Source: Bacteroidetes bacterium UBA6063
GTDB lineage: Bacteria; Bacteroidota; Bacteroidia; NS11-12g; UBA9320
Direction of reading: 5' to 3'
NCBI GenBank assembly: GCA_002428905.1
Contig: DIYD01000003.1
Coordinates: forward strand, 817 to 23,822
Length of the DNA stretch: 23,006 bases
The position numbers and the translations under genes are program-made. A model generated the notes under the pieces. It saw only the letters and a list, made by a program, of their open reading frames with translations. It had not been told where the DNA came from and did not search any database. Below, piece after piece: positions 14,617 to 22,861 of the stretch (position 1 is the first letter of the stretch; each line of letters opens with the position of its first letter).

Positions 14617-15171
14617 CTACTTCATAACTTTTAGCATAGCATCCATTAGTTCGTCCAACCTTTCTCTACTCACCATCTGTTCTATCCGCTTGTAGTAAAG
14701 CCGATCCCTGGTCAGGCTGAAAAAATACAAGCCTTGATCTGCGATGTGCTCGGCGGCACGCATATCAATATCCTCATTCGCGAAAATGTTGATCTTACCG
14801 GCTCTCCGTCTCGTCTTCCAGGGCCGAACAACATTTGCTAAAGCGTTCAAGATGTTGGACCTCCTGTACATGCGCACACGCCTGGTTGATCGCGTTGGTA
14901 TTGAAGCCGATATCGTTACAATGTTTGAATAAGCTACAGGCCTCAAACTCAAGGCCCAACCACGAGTATTCTCCAATCGTTTATGCACATGAATGGTAAA
15001 GGCATAGCCGTGTATCGTACCCGTTAAGTCAATAGACACTCCATAGGGGTTCAAATATCCCGAAACCTCTAAATCATGATCGTTGGCAAAAGCTTCCCAC
15101 AACGTTTTGATCTCCAGAAAAGACCGGGTCAAAAACGTCGTTTGGTCAATATTGGGTTGTACGTTAATCAA
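14617..15171 (-). CDS. Conserved-looking cytoplasmic protein of unknown function, TTG start
   Basis: A 184-residue protein with no signal peptide or transmembrane segment. The frame opens just after a TAG at 15175-15177, and the next ATG is at codon 101, so the TTG at 15169-15171 is the best start. The N-terminal half has beta-rich segments (LEVSGYLNPYGVSIDLTG, 34-51; YAFTIHVHKR, 56-65; ALSLRPVAYSNIVTISASI, 73-91). A strongly basic stretch follows (RSTRRVRMYRRSN at 94-106 and RPWKTRRRAGK at 116-126), which could bind nucleic acid or an acidic partner. The end is helical (IEQMVSRERLDELMDAML). I do not recognise the family. It ends 71 bp before the membrane protein gene, on the same strand. Confidence 0.65.
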   Translation of the reverse strand: MINVQPNIDQTTFLTRSFLEIKTLWEAFANDHDLEVSGYLNPYGVSIDLTGTIHGYAFTIHVHKRLENTRGWALSLRPVAYSNIVTISASIPTRSTRRVRMYRRSNILNALANVVRPWKTRRRAGKINIFANEDIDMRAAEHIADQGLYFFSLTRDRLYYKRIEQMVSRERLDELMDAMLKVMK

Positions 15172-15218
15172 GGACTACAATAATACTACGTATGGATTCA
15201 ACAGATTGTTACACCCAC

Positions 15219-15250
15219 AAAAAAGCCCCCTGACCTAAAGACCAGAGGGC
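15219..15250 (-). terminator. Intrinsic terminator of the M13 peptidase gene
   Basis: On the minus strand GCCCTCTGGTC, loop TTTA, and GGTCAGGGGGC form an 11-bp stem with a few G-T pairs, followed by six Ts (complement of 15219-15224). It lies 23 bases past the peptidase stop codon. Confidence 0.88.
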
Positions 15251-15272
15251 TTATAATCATACCTAAAAAATC

Positions 15273-17309
15273 TTACCAGATTTTAATTCGTGTAGAATCT
15301 GATTTTACCATCGGCTTACCGGTACATCCAAAGGCTTCTTCAAACTGTGGCACGTTTGCCAGCGGACCCAATACGCGCTGTTCTGCAGGTGAATGTGGGT
15401 CGGTCAATATTCTGTTTCGTAATGTTTCTTCTGTTATGTTACCTTTCCAAACGTTGGCCCAGCCAAGGAAGAATCGCTGCTGCCAGGTAAACCCGTCAAT
15501 CATTGGGTCTTCTTTGCTCTCCATCACCTTTTCAAGCGCCATGTAAGACAATGTAATCCCGCCTAGATCAGCAATGTTCTCGCCCAATGTCAACTGACCA
15601 TTAACATACTCTCCGGGAAGTACTTCGTACTGGCTGTATTGATCAGCCAACTGCTGTGTCAACGCTTTAAATCGTTCACGGTCTTCATCGGTCCACCAGT
15701 TTTGCTTATTCCCATTCCAGTCGTACTTGGCTCCCTGATCATCGAATCCATGGGTAAACTCGTGGCCAATTACACCACCAATACCCCCATAGTTAATTGC
15801 GTCATCAAAGCTCGGATGGAAGAACGGTGGTTGTAAAATACCAGCAGGGAACACAATTTCGTTGCCACTCGGACTGTAATATGCATTCACCATTTGAGGT
15901 GCCATATGCCATTCGTCTTTGTCCACTGGCTCACCCAGTTTTTCCGACATTTCTTTGAAACCGAACAACGAAATATTGATCAGGTTTTGAACGTAATTAT
16001 CCGATGAAATTTCCAACTCAGAGTAGTCTTCCCACTTATCAGGATAACCAATTTTATACGTGAACGACTCCAATTTCTTCAACGCTTTTTCCTTCGTTGA
16101 ATCGCCCATCCAGGTAAGGTTCATGATGCTTTGTTTGTATGCGCCACGAAGGTTTTCAATCAACTCACTCATGTATTTCTTTGACTCTTCGGGGAAGTAC
16201 TTCTCTACAAACAATTTACCCAAAGGCTCCGACAAGCTTCCATCAACTGTTCTTAAAATACGCTCTTTTCTCGGGCGCATCTCCTTAACGCCTCGCATGG
16301 TCGTGCTGAAGAAATCAAAGTGCTTTTTCTCGAATTCGTCGCTGATGCTAGAAGACCATCCTGAAAAAACCTTCCAGGTCATGTAATTCTTCCAATCGTC
16401 GATCGATACTTCCATCATCAACTTATCTAAGTCTTCATAGAAACTGATGGTACGAACCACAATTGTATCGGCCTTCGTCAAGTCTAAACCATCCAGAATA
16501 CCTCGTACGTTTAGGTTAGACAGGGTGCCGTCAAACTCAGCCACAGCCATTTTATTATAGGTTTTATCCGCATCGCGAAGGTCTTTTCGATCCCAGCTAA
16601 TTTGCGCAATCTTCGTTTCAAGATCCAAAACACGTTGTCCTGGATTTTCAGCTTCTATTCCTGCCATGTGGAAGATGTCGTTAATGTGCGTGACATATGC
16701 CGTACGAATCTCTTCGAACTTGGCATCTTCTTTAAGATAATACGACTTGTCGCCCAATGTCATTCCCGACTGGCTTGCATAGGTAATGTATTGCTCACTG
16801 TTCTCCGCATCTCGGCTTACATAAAAGGAAACCGGGCTACCAATACGTACTTTCTTCAAGGCAGAAAACTGTTGATTCAACTGCTCCAGATTTTCGATCG
16901 ACTGAATCGCAGAGATATAGGTCTGTAAGGTTTTCAGTCCATTTTCATTCCGACCAACCGTGTCTAACGCCGATTTATAAAAATCTTGAATCAATTGAAG
17001 GTAACTTCCTTTTTCCGGGTTTTCGGCCTTCAGTGATTCGTCCAATATACCCTGGATCTTTTCCCGATTGTTTTCCGCAAGTATGTTAAAACTCATCCAA
17101 CGGCCTTCCGTAGCTGGCACTGGGTTTTCTTTTTGCCAACTTCCAATGGCATACGTATAGAAGTTATCGCATGGCATTACACTCGAATCAATATTGCTTA
17201 ATTCGAATGCTACGGGTTGATCTTCCATCTCTTCGGTCTTTTCTTCTTTAGGTGGATTACACTGCGTAAGTAACAACAACGCAGCACCTGTAATTATAAA
17301 TTGCTTCAT
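15273..17309 (-). CDS. M13 family zinc metallopeptidase lipoprotein (PepO/neprilysin-like)
   Basis: A 678-residue endopeptidase that should cleave peptides outside the cytoplasm. I chose the ATG at 17309 because it begins a signal sequence (MKQFIITGAALLLL) ending in a lipobox-like LTQC at Cys17; the longer frame adds 28 residues that do not look like an exported start. The zinc site is complete: GHEFTH with His516, Glu517 and His520, and ENIADLGG with Glu577 and Asp581, spaced as in neprilysin. MVNAYYSPSGNEIVFPAGIL is the substrate-binding NAYY segment. The C-terminus, RIKIW, matches the usual short tail with a terminal Trp. It is divergent from the tail-specific protease gene, with 250 bp between them, and is monocistronic given its own terminator. 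Confidence 0.93.
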   Translation of the reverse strand: MKQFIITGAALLLLTQCNPPKEEKTEEMEDQPVAFELSNIDSSVMPCDNFYTYAIGSWQKENPVPATEGRWMSFNILAENNREKIQGILDESLKAENPEKGSYLQLIQDFYKSALDTVGRNENGLKTLQTYISAIQSIENLEQLNQQFSALKKVRIGSPVSFYVSRDAENSEQYITYASQSGMTLGDKSYYLKEDAKFEEIRTAYVTHINDIFHMAGIEAENPGQRVLDLETKIAQISWDRKDLRDADKTYNKMAVAEFDGTLSNLNVRGILDGLDLTKADTIVVRTISFYEDLDKLMMEVSIDDWKNYMTWKVFSGWSSSISDEFEKKHFDFFSTTMRGVKEMRPRKERILRTVDGSLSEPLGKLFVEKYFPEESKKYMSELIENLRGAYKQSIMNLTWMGDSTKEKALKKLESFTYKIGYPDKWEDYSELEISSDNYVQNLINISLFGFKEMSEKLGEPVDKDEWHMAPQMVNAYYSPSGNEIVFPAGILQPPFFHPSFDDAINYGGIGGVIGHEFTHGFDDQGAKYDWNGNKQNWWTDEDRERFKALTQQLADQYSQYEVLPGEYVNGQLTLGENIADLGGITLSYMALEKVMESKEDPMIDGFTWQQRFFLGWANVWKGNITEETLRNRILTDPHSPAEQRVLGPLANVPQFEEAFGCTGKPMVKSDSTRIKIW

Positions 17310-17559
17310 ATTCTGTATTCTTTCCACTTCGTAGGGTCCATAAAGTGAAGTGGGACGCAAAATACATATAAAACCATTGCAACTAAGCTCCAATTAATCG
17401 GGCAATACAAACCAGATATCGAAAAAATACGTTAGTCTATCTGTAGATCGGTTTTTCTGACGTTAATTGAACGTAGAAAGCGAATGGTGGTTTTAGTTTA
17501 GCACTAATTTTGCTTGATTTGCTATGTCAGACAAATCATAACATTTAATACAGGGAATT
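17310..17559. promoter_or_regulatory. Divergent intergenic region between the two envelope protease genes
   Basis: This 250-bp AT-rich gap must hold promoters for both directions. For the plus strand there is a TAnnTTTG match at 17505. For the minus strand I see only an imperfect element (TATTTTG, one base short of consensus spacing) around 17360. No clear shared operator or palindrome is visible. Confidence 0.55.
17505..17512 (+). promoter_or_regulatory. Possible -7 element of the tail-specific protease gene
   Basis: TAATTTTG fits TAnnTTTG and is followed by C like the better elements in this window. It would give a leader of roughly 40 bases before the ATG at 17560. The -33 element is not clear. 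Confidence 0.42.
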
Positions 17560-19659
17560 ATGAGAAGATTTATAAAAGTGTTGATGGTGGTTATACCCGT
17601 ATCCCTAATCAGTTTTGGGTTTTACCTTAAAGAAGCCGATACCGGCGAGGATATATTGCTACGGGTTATCGTAGAAAACCTCGATCATATGCATTATAAT
17701 CCGTTGAAAGTGAACGACAACTTGTCGGAACAAGCCTTTGACAACTATATGGACTACATCGATGGGAACAAACGCTTTTTGCTGGCTTCGGATGTGGACG
17801 AATTGATGTCTGATAAAACGAACATCGACGACCAAACCAAAACCGGTCGCTATGACTTCTTTAACCGTACATTAAGTATGTTGAACGGGCGTATTGATAT
17901 GTGTCAGAAATTCTACCGTGAAATACTTGCTGAACCGTTTGATTTTACCAAAGATGAAACGGTAGAATTCAACGATGAGATGCCTTTTGCTAAATCGGAA
18001 GATGAGCTTCGTGAAAGATGGCGTAAATACTTGAAATACAACGTGATGACTCGTTTGGCTACTGCACAGGATGTGGAACTGGCGAAGCAAAAAGACAGCA
18101 CCAATACCGACGAAATCAAGTCGTATGAAACCCTTGAAGAGGAGGCGCGTAAGGCTGTGCTCAAGAATCACGACGACTGGTTTGAGCGCATGGGTAAGTT
18201 GAATCGCAAGGATCGATTATCGACCTACGTAAACGCTATAACTACGTTGTACGACCCACATACCACGTATTTCCCACCAGCAGATAAAGCGAACTTTGAT
18301 ATCCGAATGAGCGGTCAGCTGGAAGGTATCGGGGCGCAATTGCAAGAGAAAGACGGATACATCAAGGTGAACTCCATTGTACCTGGTTCTCCTTCTGCGT
18401 TGCAAGGCGAATTAAAGGCGAATGACCTGATCCTAAAAGTTGCTCAGGGCAAGGAAGAACCAGTTGATATCGTAAACGCACGCATCGATGATGCCGTAAA
18501 GTTGATTCGCGGTAAGAAAGGAACAGAAGTACGCTTAACGGTTAAAAAACCGGATGGTACTGTTAAGGTAATCCCAATCGTTCGCGACGTGGTTCAACTG
18601 GAAGAAACTTACGCTAAATCGTTGATGATCAACGACCAAACGATGAAGAACGTGGGCTATCTTTATCTGCCTAGCTTCTATGCCGACTTCAATAGTAGAG
18701 GCGGCCGAACGTGCTGGAAAGACGTAAAAGAAGAGCTTAAAAAACTAGACGATCAAGGAGCAGAATCACTCATATTCGACCTTCGAAATAACGGTGGTGG
18801 TTCGTTGCAAGACGTTGTTGAGATTGCCGGATTATTCATCGATAAAGGTCCCATCGTTCAGGTAAAAGCGCGTGGTTATTCTCCACGTATACTACGTGAT
18901 GATAAAGGTGGAACGGTGTGGGATAAACCCGTAATCATTATGGTGAATGAATTCAGTGCATCGGCAAGCGAAATTCTTGCAGCGGCTATTCAGGATTATG
19001 GCCGGGGTGTTATCGTTGGTTCGCATACCACCCACGGTAAAGGCACGGTACAACAGTTTGTTGAATTGAATCGCTCGCTTCGTGGTTCTAATTATCCGGA
19101 TTTAGGTGCTTTGAAAGTGACCACACAGAAGTTTTACCGCGTTAACGGTGGTGCTACACAACTAAAAGGTGTTACACCAGATATCATCTGGCCAGACAAC
19201 TACATGTTCATCAAAACAGGCGAGAAAGAGCAGGACAACAGTATGAGCTGGGATAAAATTGCTGCTGCCGAATATGAAGAAGTTCAAGGCTACATGACCA
19301 ACTTCAAGCAAGTAAAGAAGTCGAGTGAAAAGCGTATGGCCGACAATGAAATCTTTGAAGCGATAGAAGACAATGCCAAGCGTTGGAAAGAACAACGTGA
19401 TCAACACCACTTTACGCTTAACTTACAACAACACAAGCAAGAGTTGAAAGATAGAAAAGCGGTGAATGATGCTTACACCGCAATGTTTAAGCCTTATGAA
19501 GATCTAAACTTAATGGTGCTTGAAGCCGACAAAGATGCGGTTGAACAAGATTCATTGAAGTCGAAACGTATGGCCGACTGGAAGAAAAACCTGCAAAAGG
19601 ATGTTTATTTGTACGAAACGCTGCAGATTGCAGAAGAACTCGTACAAACGAATGAATAA
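17560..19659 (+). CDS. prc: Tail-specific protease (Prc-type S41 C-terminal processing peptidase)
   Basis: A 699-residue serine protease that recognises C-termini of envelope proteins and degrades or trims them. A single N-terminal hydrophobic segment (about 5-22) exports or anchors it. The Prc N-terminal helical domain follows, then a PDZ domain (~255-335, QLEGIGAQLQEKDG) and the S41 core: LIFDLRNNGGG, then EFSASASE with Ser468 and GKGTVQQ with Lys494. The Ser-Lys dyad is one residue further apart than in E. coli Prc because of VGSHTTHGKG. The C-terminal ~150 residues, rich in charged helices, match the DUF3340 extension. Length and domain order identify the Prc branch rather than short CtpA. 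It overlaps the next gene by 8 bp. Confidence 0.93.
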   Translation: MRRFIKVLMVVIPVSLISFGFYLKEADTGEDILLRVIVENLDHMHYNPLKVNDNLSEQAFDNYMDYIDGNKRFLLASDVDELMSDKTNIDDQTKTGRYDFFNRTLSMLNGRIDMCQKFYREILAEPFDFTKDETVEFNDEMPFAKSEDELRERWRKYLKYNVMTRLATAQDVELAKQKDSTNTDEIKSYETLEEEARKAVLKNHDDWFERMGKLNRKDRLSTYVNAITTLYDPHTTYFPPADKANFDIRMSGQLEGIGAQLQEKDGYIKVNSIVPGSPSALQGELKANDLILKVAQGKEEPVDIVNARIDDAVKLIRGKKGTEVRLTVKKPDGTVKVIPIVRDVVQLEETYAKSLMINDQTMKNVGYLYLPSFYADFNSRGGRTCWKDVKEELKKLDDQGAESLIFDLRNNGGGSLQDVVEIAGLFIDKGPIVQVKARGYSPRILRDDKGGTVWDKPVIIMVNEFSASASEILAAAIQDYGRGVIVGSHTTHGKGTVQQFVELNRSLRGSNYPDLGALKVTTQKFYRVNGGATQLKGVTPDIIWPDNYMFIKTGEKEQDNSMSWDKIAAAEYEEVQGYMTNFKQVKKSSEKRMADNEIFEAIEDNAKRWKEQRDQHHFTLNLQQHKQELKDRKAVNDAYTAMFKPYEDLNLMVLEADKDAVEQDSLKSKRMADWKKNLQKDVYLYETLQIAEELVQTNE

Positions 19660-20353
19660 AGGCAGGCTTATACTCATTCCTAATTTTTTAGGAAATCCCA
19701 ATCTTGACTTTCTACCTCCCTATAACCTGAATATCATTCATGGGCTAACGGATTTCATCGTTGAAAACGAGAAACCTGCACGCGCATTTTTAAAAGCGGT
19801 TCAATCGCCGGTTCATCAGAATGATTTTGAATTTCACCTCATGGGTAAACATGCTGATCGGGCTGATTTTCCTTCGTACCTGAATGCATGTTTACACGGA
19901 AACGATGTTGGATTACTGTCGGATGCCGGCCTTCCGTGCGTAGCCGACCCAGGCTTTGAATTGGTTAAAATGGCGCAGAAAAAAGGCATTGAAGTGATTC
20001 CACTTATGGGCTTTTCTTCCATCATGATGGCACTTATGGCTTCTGGTTTCAACGGACAGTCCTTTCGGTTTCATGGTTATTTGCCGCATGACAATCAGAT
20101 CAAACGCAAAAAACTCAAACAGGCATTATCGGATCTGTCGCGTAACGAAACACAGATTTTTATTGAAACACCCTACCGCAATGCCGCCTTTATTGCAGAA
20201 CTCAAACAACAATATCCGCCGCATACCCTGTTATGCGTAGCCGTTGATCTTACACTTGATTCGGAGTCCATTACAACAAAGCCCTTGAGCAAATGGTCCA
20301 ACAACGAAAAACACTTGCATAAGCGGCCGGCGGTTTTTCTGGTTGGCATGTAA
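19652..20353 (+). CDS. RsmI-like tetrapyrrole-methylase-fold SAM methyltransferase
   Basis: A 233-residue SAM-dependent methyltransferase of the RsmI branch; RsmI proper 2'-O-methylates C1402 of 16S rRNA. I chose the ATG at 19652, which gives MNKGRLILIPNFLGN, the expected first strand; a longer frame exists only inside prc. Motifs: GNDVGLLSDAGLPCVADPG (83-101), equivalent to the RsmI SDAGxPxxSDPG, MGFSSIMMALMASGF (119-133) in place of GPSA, and FIETPYRN (170-177). It is shorter than RsmI (~280) and its N-terminal segment diverges, with no obvious ATPxGN or AAEDTR motif, so it may be a paralogue with another RNA target. The start overlaps the prc stop by 8 bp, suggesting coupled translation. 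Confidence 0.8.
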   Translation: MNKGRLILIPNFLGNPNLDFLPPYNLNIIHGLTDFIVENEKPARAFLKAVQSPVHQNDFEFHLMGKHADRADFPSYLNACLHGNDVGLLSDAGLPCVADPGFELVKMAQKKGIEVIPLMGFSSIMMALMASGFNGQSFRFHGYLPHDNQIKRKKLKQALSDLSRNETQIFIETPYRNAAFIAELKQQYPPHTLLCVAVDLTLDSESITTKPLSKWSNNEKHLHKRPAVFLVGM

Positions 20354-20382
20354 AACGATACCATTTCACTCTGATTAATGTA

Positions 20383-20390
20383 TACCTTTG
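20383..20390 (+). promoter_or_regulatory. -7 promoter element of pyrF
   Basis: TACCTTTG followed by CCGC fits TAnnTTTG exactly and resembles the element before the EEP gene, including a TTTC 15 bases upstream. It would start transcription near 20394, about 15 bases before the GTG chosen for pyrF. The TTG at 20388 lies inside the element and so cannot be the start of a transcript made from it. Confidence 0.58.
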
Positions 20391-20408
20391 CCGCAAAACA
20401 AAAGGCTG

Positions 20409-21206
20409 GTGAACACACAAGAATTAATCCGTCAGATTCGAGCAAAAAAGAGTTATTTATGTGTTGGGTTAGACACTGATATTGAACGACTTCCCAATCA
20501 TTTACCTAAGACCACCGATTCAATTCTTGCCTTTAACAAAGCCATTATTGAAGCAACTTACCCCTATGCCGTCTGTTACAAAATCAACACGGCATTTTAC
20601 GAGCAATATGGGGCTGAAGGATGGAACATTATGGAGCAAACGCTTGAGATGATTCCAGACGAGTGTTTCACCATCGCCGATGCCAAACGCGGTGACATTG
20701 GCAATACGGGAAAAATGTATGCGAAGGCCTTCTTGAAAAACATGTCGTTCGACAGCATTACAGTTAGTCCGTACATGGGGCAAGATTCGGTAGAACCTTT
20801 CCTCGCATACGACAAAGTAGCCATCGTTCTTGGATTGACCTCCAACAAAGGAAGTCTTGATTTTCAACATATTACGTCAGAAAAAGGGCCGGTATACGAA
20901 GAAGTAATTCGCAAAGTTGCTACCTGGGGAACCGATGAAAACCTCATGTTTGTTGTAGGCGCAACACAAGCTGAAAAGTTGAAAGAAATTCGCGCAATTG
21001 TGCCAAACCACTTCCTGCTGGTACCTGGTGTAGGTAGCCAGGGTGGAAGCCTTGCAGAAGTCTCTGCTAATGGACTGAACAGCAACTGCGGTTTATTGGT
21101 GAATTCTTCCCGGGGAATTATATACGCTTCTAGCGGTGAAGACTTTGCCGAACGTGCCGCAGAAGAGGCGCAAAAACTCCAAATTGAGATGGAATCGTAT
21201 CTTTGA
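20409..21206 (+). CDS. pyrF: Orotidine 5'-phosphate decarboxylase, type 2
   Basis: Catalyses the last step of UMP synthesis, decarboxylating OMP in the cytoplasm. The 265-residue product begins with the GTG at 20409 (VNTQELIRQIRAKKSYLCVGLDTD), which matches the usual N-terminus; the TTG at 20388 falls inside the promoter element and adds seven unneeded residues. AAAGG lies just before the GTG. The catalytic motif DAKRGDIGNT (91-100) has Asp91, Lys93 and Asp96. CVGLDTD (18-24), KINTAFYEQYG (58-68), TVSPYMGQDS (118-127) and PGVGSQGG (206-213) are typical of the long type 2 enzymes, as is the length. No other pyrimidine gene is nearby. DUF2851 follows after 21 bp. Confidence 0.94.
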   Translation: MNTQELIRQIRAKKSYLCVGLDTDIERLPNHLPKTTDSILAFNKAIIEATYPYAVCYKINTAFYEQYGAEGWNIMEQTLEMIPDECFTIADAKRGDIGNTGKMYAKAFLKNMSFDSITVSPYMGQDSVEPFLAYDKVAIVLGLTSNKGSLDFQHITSEKGPVYEEVIRKVATWGTDENLMFVVGATQAEKLKEIRAIVPNHFLLVPGVGSQGGSLAEVSANGLNSNCGLLVNSSRGIIYASSGEDFAERAAEEAQKLQIEMESYL

Positions 21207-21227
21207 TGGGAACCAACCCATCAAACC

Positions 21228-22526
21228 ATGAAAGAATCATTCCTACACTATGTGTGGAAGACCATCCATTTTGACACATTTAACCTAAAAACATCTTCCG
21301 GGCATCCGGCTGAGATCGTTAAACCGGGCATCCATAATCATCATGCCGGGCCTGATTTCTCGAATGCCGTCTTGCGTATTGACAACACCCTTTGGGTAGG
21401 CCAGGTCGAAATCCACATCAAAAGCACCGACTGGTATGCGCACAACCACCAAAAAGACAAGGCTTATGACAATGTAGTACTGCATGTGGTTTATGAACAT
21501 GATGCCAATGTACGTCGCTCCGACAACAGCCTGATTCCGACTTTAGAACTTAAACAACACATTGATCAAGAGCTGATTACGAAGTACCAACACCTTGAAC
21601 TTAGCCAGTCTGCCATACCGTGTGGTAACCTCTTTCGCTCAGTTCCTCCAGAGTTAAAAACACTGCACATCGAATCGATGGCCATGCAGAGACTTCAAGA
21701 TAAGATTACCCGGTTTCAGGATCGATTGGAACAACAGCGCATGAACTGGGAATCCATACTCTACGAAGAAATCTGTTATTGCTTTGGATTACATCAGAAC
21801 GCCTTGCCATTTAGCATGATGGCCAAACAGTTACCCTTACGAATTCTCCGAAAGCACGTAGATAACCCGTTGCAAATAGAGGCGCTTTTGTTTGGGACAG
21901 CAGGCTTGCTGCGCTCTAAAGCCAGGGACTTCTATGAGTCGTGCTTATGGGAAGAATATCAATTCCTTAAACACAAATACGAGTTGCGACCTATTGATGC
22001 AAGCCTATGGAAGATGCTCAGGATGCGACCTGCCAACTTCCCAACCATACGAATTGCACAACTAAGTCAATTACTGCACAAACAGGGTCATTTATTTGCC
22101 CGGTTGAGGGAAAACCTTAATCGTGTGCATGTTTCCAATATCCTAAAATGTTCTACGTCCGGATACTGGAACAATCACTATACCTTTGGCAAGGCAACAA
22201 GAATTAACGTGAAAACCATCGGACAATCGACTATTGACCGAATAATACTAAATGCTGTTGTCCCGGTATTCTATCGGTATGCATCGTACACCAATAATAT
22301 TGGTATGCAGGAGCAGGTAGTAGAATTGCTTGAAGAAATACCGACCGAAAAAAACAAGGTCATCTCTTGCTTTGAGGCCCTGGATTTCACGCCGGAGAAT
22401 GCACTACAGAGTCAGGGTTTATTGCAGTTGCACCAGAAGTTTTGTACTTTTAAAAAATGTTTGGATTGCGGCATCGGGCACCGCATTCTAAGACAAAACG
22501 TACCACATGAAACAGAAATTCATTAA
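21228..22526 (+). CDS. DUF2851 family protein
   Basis: A 432-residue protein of a family widespread in Bacteroidota and without an assigned function. The conserved N-terminal block is clear: GHPAEIVKPGIHNHHAGPDF (25-44), GQVEIHIKSTDWYAHNH (58-74) and YDNVVLHVVYEHD (80-92). The rest is helical. The C-terminus has a Cys cluster, FCTFKKCLDCGIGH, with C-x4-C-x2-C spacing, near the end as in other members. There is no signal peptide or transmembrane segment, so it is probably cytoplasmic. The PDF...VEIHIK arrangement resembles a nuclease-like PD-(D/E)xK core, but that is my reading only. It follows pyrF by 21 bp and overlaps the PspC-domain gene by 20 bp. Confidence 0.88.
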   Translation: MKESFLHYVWKTIHFDTFNLKTSSGHPAEIVKPGIHNHHAGPDFSNAVLRIDNTLWVGQVEIHIKSTDWYAHNHQKDKAYDNVVLHVVYEHDANVRRSDNSLIPTLELKQHIDQELITKYQHLELSQSAIPCGNLFRSVPPELKTLHIESMAMQRLQDKITRFQDRLEQQRMNWESILYEEICYCFGLHQNALPFSMMAKQLPLRILRKHVDNPLQIEALLFGTAGLLRSKARDFYESCLWEEYQFLKHKYELRPIDASLWKMLRMRPANFPTIRIAQLSQLLHKQGHLFARLRENLNRVHVSNILKCSTSGYWNNHYTFGKATRINVKTIGQSTIDRIILNAVVPVFYRYASYTNNIGMQEQVVELLEEIPTEKNKVISCFEALDFTPENALQSQGLLQLHQKFCTFKKCLDCGIGHRILRQNVPHETEIH

Positions 22527-22740
22527 TACCTGGAAGTTTATCATCGAACAACGGTTCTTTGGTGTGTGTACGTACCTGGGTGAAAAGCTGGGTTTACAAG
22601 ATTCGCGTATTCGTCTGTATTTCATCTACTTATCGTTTATCACCTTCGGATCTCCGGTATTGATTTATCTATTTATTGCCTTTTGGATGGAGATTCGATC
22701 TAAACTACCACGCAGAAGGCGATCTGTATGGGACTTGTAG
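22507..22740 (+). CDS. PspC-domain small membrane protein
   Basis: A 77-residue inner-membrane protein of the PspC family. The N-terminal part, FFGVCTYLGEKLGLQDSRIR (17-36), is the amphipathic PspC motif that resembles (GGVCxGLAxxxGxxxxxVR). A single transmembrane helix spans ~37-60, followed by a basic tail (RSKLPRRRRSVWDL). In E. coli PspC works with PspB as a sensor of envelope stress; single-domain homologues are common elsewhere and less well understood. No pspA or pspB is nearby. Its ATG is 20 bp inside the DUF2851 gene in another frame, so both are likely made from one transcript. Confidence 0.87.
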   Translation: MKQKFINTWKFIIEQRFFGVCTYLGEKLGLQDSRIRLYFIYLSFITFGSPVLIYLFIAFWMEIRSKLPRRRRSVWDL

Positions 22741-22781
22741 TTGTACGATAAACAGGTCATAGCCCCGCACCACGCCGAAAA

Positions 22782-22794
22782 ACAAGCGGCTTGT
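22782..22794. repeat. Short inverted repeat after the PspC-domain gene
   Basis: ACAAG and CTTGT flank CGG, 41 bases after the pspC-like stop. No T-tract follows on the plus strand, so I cannot call it a terminator. It could be chance. Confidence 0.25.
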
Positions 22795-22821
22795 ACCACT
22801 GTAAAATCTTTTGTGAAAAAT

Positions 22822-22829
22822 TATGTTTG
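22822..22829 (+). promoter_or_regulatory. Possible -7 element of the ECF sigma factor gene
   Basis: TATGTTTG matches TAnnTTTG and lies 32 bases before the proposed ATG at 22862. A TTG at 22791 is the nearest candidate -33 but the spacing is longer than usual. If real, the sigma gene is transcribed apart from pspC. Confidence 0.4.
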
Positions 22830-22861
22830 ATGATGCAACCTTTTGCAGTTGACATCGACTA

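Noticed and set aside
17310..17393. Longer N-terminus for the M13 peptidase starting at 17393
   Set aside because: The 28 extra residues are not signal-like and would bury the lipoprotein signal; they probably translate the leader.
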